NCBI GenBank assembly: GCA_963974645.1
Contig: CAXBEA010000139.1
Coordinates: 1-7,719 of the forward strand
DNA: 7,719 nt
DNA from: Motiliproteus sp963974645
GTDB lineage: Bacteria; Pseudomonadota; Gammaproteobacteria; Pseudomonadales; Balneatricaceae
Direction: 5' to 3'
Part shown: piece by piece, positions 6,115-7,719 of the stretch
Layout of the letters: the number at the start of each line of letters is the position of its first letter
Numbering within the stretch: position 1 is the stretch's first letter
Position numbers and translations under genes: made by a program
The notes under the pieces: generated by a model
The model's input: only the letters and a program-made list of their open reading frames with translations
What the model was told of the DNA's origin: nothing
The model's database searches: none

Positions 6115-7041
6115 ATGAATTATAAGGAATACTTGGTTTTGAGATACTCGCTAGTCGAGGAAGCTCAGAAGGCTATTGATGTGAAGTCTATTCCAGACGT
6201 TAAAGGACAGGCACTTCTTCCGGCAATAGAGAATGATCGTGAATTTAAAAGCAATGGTGTTTTATATAGCGTCCTTGGATTCCATCTTTTAGGTACGTCT
6301 GTTGGGTACGACTACCCTGAAAACAGACTATATGTTGGAAAAATTGCAAAACTCAGAAAGCAGCAGACAGGTGAAAGAGTCCCTGGGGATATTGTAGAAT
6401 TTGAGCACGATAACTGGATTCCAATAACGGTTGTTATTGATGTAAACACGCAGCACATATTTGTAAGAAAGGACTGGCGGTTTGGTACCCCTGAGCATAT
6501 TACCAGGGCTCTGCAAGCTGCTTTTTCTGACCCCGTTCTCTCTATCTACAACCACAGAGTTTTTATCGAAGGAAAATCAGAACCTAGTGTTTTTTGGAAC
6601 ATTATCAACACTAAAGCAAAAGTATATAGGTTAGATTTTAAGCTTATTTCACCCAATATTCTCGACACTAACCTGAAAGCGAGAGACGCATTGAAAGCAC
6701 TCAAAGAAGTGTTTGGTCAGGAAGAAATTGAGATTACGCTGAAAAATGATTCTGGTGAGCTTCAGGTCCCCACAGAGCCCACCTCCAACTATCTTGAATA
6801 CATATCAGAAGGCGAAGGAAGCTGGAGTATTGTTACCGAAGGGGACAGAGGAGGTAAGAAGGCACACAGTAGCAATGAAAACATTGACACTGTTAACTTG
6901 CCTAGCATGGAGAGTGGGGCAGCTGATGATTTGCAACTACAACTCGGCCAGCTACCCGAACAAGAGCGCAGTGAAAACTATGAAGAAGCAAACCTGGGTG
7001 CAGAAGTTTATGCCACTCTCAAGTGCATGGGAAAAACTTAG
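6115..7041 (+). CDS. Unrecognised soluble 308-residue protein, possibly sensor half of a two-gene system
   Basis: I do not recognise this protein with confidence. It has no signal peptide, membrane span or catalytic motif I can name. The first ~215 residues alternate short hydrophobic strands (VLYSVLGFHLLG, RLYVGKIAKL, WIPITVVIDV, QHIFVRKDW) with helices (HITRALQAAF), and then reach YRLDFKLISPN at 171-181 followed by a charged helix DALKALKEVFG. This beta-rich layout with a strand ending in PN is loosely like DUF4747-type proteins; that is a weak impression only. Residues ~220-308 are polar, acidic and probably flexible. The ATG is well supported by AAGG seven bases upstream (6104-6107). Base composition is AT-rich compared with the msh genes. 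The last 62 bases overlap the next gene in a different frame. The close pairing with a small multi-span membrane protein suggests a cytosolic sensor acting with a membrane effector, which is inference. Confidence 0.75.
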   Translation: MNYKEYLVLRYSLVEEAQKAIDVKSIPDVKGQALLPAIENDREFKSNGVLYSVLGFHLLGTSVGYDYPENRLYVGKIAKLRKQQTGERVPGDIVEFEHDNWIPITVVIDVNTQHIFVRKDWRFGTPEHITRALQAAFSDPVLSIYNHRVFIEGKSEPSVFWNIINTKAKVYRLDFKLISPNILDTNLKARDALKALKEVFGQEEIEITLKNDSGELQVPTEPTSNYLEYISEGEGSWSIVTEGDRGGKKAHSSNENIDTVNLPSMESGAADDLQLQLGQLPEQERSENYEEANLGAEVYATLKCMGKT

Positions 7042-7540
7042 GAAGCCCATACTCATAGGGGCTTATATTATCTCCTCAATGGTAGTGTGCTTTCTCAGCC
7101 TGCATTTTACAGATGCAGCTACGGAAGTATTGTTTGAAGAGGTATTAAAGGCGTTTCCCACTTTGTCTCTTTTTGGGACAACTTTGTCAGTTGCCTTGTT
7201 TACATATGTAGACAATATCTCTAAAGAGATTAGCGCCATTAGAGCTAGCAAGAAAAAACTTGAAAGAGCTTTATCTGAGCTCGGATCATTGAAAAGAGAA
7301 GTGATCATTAATTCAGTGTTTATTATAGCTCTGTATATACTGGACCTCGCTGCGAAGGGGGTAGTTAAGGCATTCGCTCCTGATACAGCTCCGTTTGAGT
7401 TCTTTTTCTGGATGATACTATCTATTAGGTTTAGTCTGTTTACGCTTGCCGTTTTGGCTGTTTCAGTGCAGGTACGCGGATTACTTGTTGCTATTGAATA
7501 TAGAAATGTAATCCACTCTAAGAAAGCATCAGGCAAGTAA
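6980..7540 (+). CDS. Four-span membrane protein, putative effector partner of upstream gene
   Basis: This gives 186 residues from ATG 6980. A basic N-terminus (KKQTWVQKF, EKLRKP) precedes predicted membrane spans at about 24-43 (ILIGAYIISSMVVCFLSLHF), 61-77, 108-128 and 140-164. Spans two and three are joined by a strongly charged cytoplasmic helix (about 78-107, rich in Lys, Glu and Ser, possibly coiled coil), and the C-terminus is basic (HSKKASGK). No enzyme motif is visible. The start is uncertain: GTG 6971 (AAGAG four bases upstream), ATG 6980 and ATG 7010 are all in frame. With 6980 it overlaps the upstream gene by 62 bases, which implies translational coupling. Small multi-span proteins paired with a soluble partner act as depolarising or channel-like effectors in systems such as RexAB and Kiwa; similarity here is in architecture only. 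Confidence 0.78.
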   Translation: MKKQTWVQKFMPLSSAWEKLRKPILIGAYIISSMVVCFLSLHFTDAATEVLFEEVLKAFPTLSLFGTTLSVALFTYVDNISKEISAIRASKKKLERALSELGSLKREVIINSVFIIALYILDLAAKGVVKAFAPDTAPFEFFFWMILSIRFSLFTLAVLAVSVQVRGLLVAIEYRNVIHSKKASGK

Positions 7541-7578
7541 ATCTGACTGAATCTATTTTGATTTCCATAGCTTGATGG

Positions 7579-7645
7579 AACGGAATCAGAAGTATGCTTT
7601 TAACCAGCTTGATTAAGTTCCTGTAAAAATGACATTGATTCCGTT
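7579..7645. repeat. 10-bp perfect inverted repeat, arms 47 bp apart
   Basis: AACGGAATCA at 7579-7588 is the exact reverse complement of TGATTCCGTT at 7636-7645. The right arm overlaps the stem of the downstream hairpin, so the two structures would compete in RNA. Confidence 0.55.
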
Positions 7646-7676
7646 GTCTTCGGATAGCAACGGGGTCTTGCTTTTT
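7641..7676 (+). terminator. Possible terminator after the membrane protein gene
   Basis: CCGTTG (7641-7646) pairs with CAACGG (7658-7663) around an inner TC-TTCG-GA mini-stem with a stable UUCG loop. A five-T run follows at 7672-7676, eight bases after the stem. The stem is short and the T-run is displaced, so this is a weak call. Confidence 0.35.
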
Positions 7677-7719
7677 GCTTATCCTGTTTTATAGGCTAAG
7701 TGACCGCTCCGTCGCACGA

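Larger units (their letters stand above)
7541..7719. other. Gene-free 3' flank of the pair, rich in inverted repeats
   Basis: No coding frame is supported in these 179 bases. The stretch contains a 6-bp hairpin TTCCAT/ATGGAA (7563-7580), a 10-bp inverted repeat AACGGAATCA / TGATTCCGTT (7579-7588 and 7636-7645), and a second hairpin at 7641-7663 followed by a T-run. Confidence 0.6.

Noticed and set aside
6746..6979. Extended N-terminus for the membrane protein beginning at 6746
   Set aside because: It would lie inside the upstream gene, reads as low-complexity Pro/Ser/Thr-rich sequence, and adds nothing like a leader; starts at 6971-7010 are more sensible.
7025..7041. Programmed frameshift at G-GGA-AAA joining the two accessory genes
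   Set aside because: The heptamer fits a -1 slip, but the membrane gene is in the +1 frame relative to the upstream gene, so a -1 shift would not reach it.
7637..7644. GATTCCGT also present in the tRNA-Phe 3' arm (4805-4812), as a possible attR
   Set aside because: Only eight bases match and the following tRNA sequence is not preserved; this is too short to claim an attachment repeat.

Overview
The window looks like part of a gammaproteobacterial chromosome, probably a marine lineage with Shewanella-, Vibrio- or Oceanospirillales-like gene content. The evidence is an MSHA-type type IV pilus cluster on the minus strand and a tRNA-Phe(GAA) with an encoded CCA that closely resembles the enteric one. 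The genus cannot be fixed from these data.

Region 1 (1-4621, minus strand, read from high to low coordinates) is the 5' half of an MSHA pilus operon: mshI (PilM-like), a separate PilN-like mshI2, mshJ (PilO/GspM-like), mshK, a remnant of mshN, and mshE (the assembly ATPase, running off the left edge). Adjacent genes overlap or are tightly packed, as expected for one transcript. In the canonical order mshK is followed by mshL (secretin), mshM (AAA ATPase) and mshN. Here mshL, mshM and the front of mshN are absent. The surviving C-terminal TPR part of mshN carries a nonsense codon and a one-base shift in an A8 run. The flanking genes are intact where visible, so the machine has lost outer-membrane and accessory parts at this locus while keeping the inner-membrane platform and motor.

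Region 2 (4622-4824) is a divergent intergenic stretch with a strong tRNA promoter (TTGACT, 17 bp, TTTAAT, GC-rich discriminator) and the tRNA-Phe gene.

Region 3 (4825-7719, plus strand) begins directly at the tRNA 3' end and is visibly more AT-rich than the msh genes. It looks like accessory DNA of the kind found at tRNA integration sites, although no integrase is in view. About 490 bp hold no convincing gene. Then come a membrane-anchored NERD (nuclease-related) protein whose C-terminal zinc ribbon has been broken by a 7-bp tandem duplication plus a nonsense codon, an unrecognised soluble 308-residue protein, and an overlapping protein with four predicted membrane spans. The last two form a tight soluble-plus-membrane pair. 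Its architecture, but not any demonstrated homology, recalls two-gene phage-exclusion systems such as RexAB or Kiwa. This is the best candidate here for an undescribed system.
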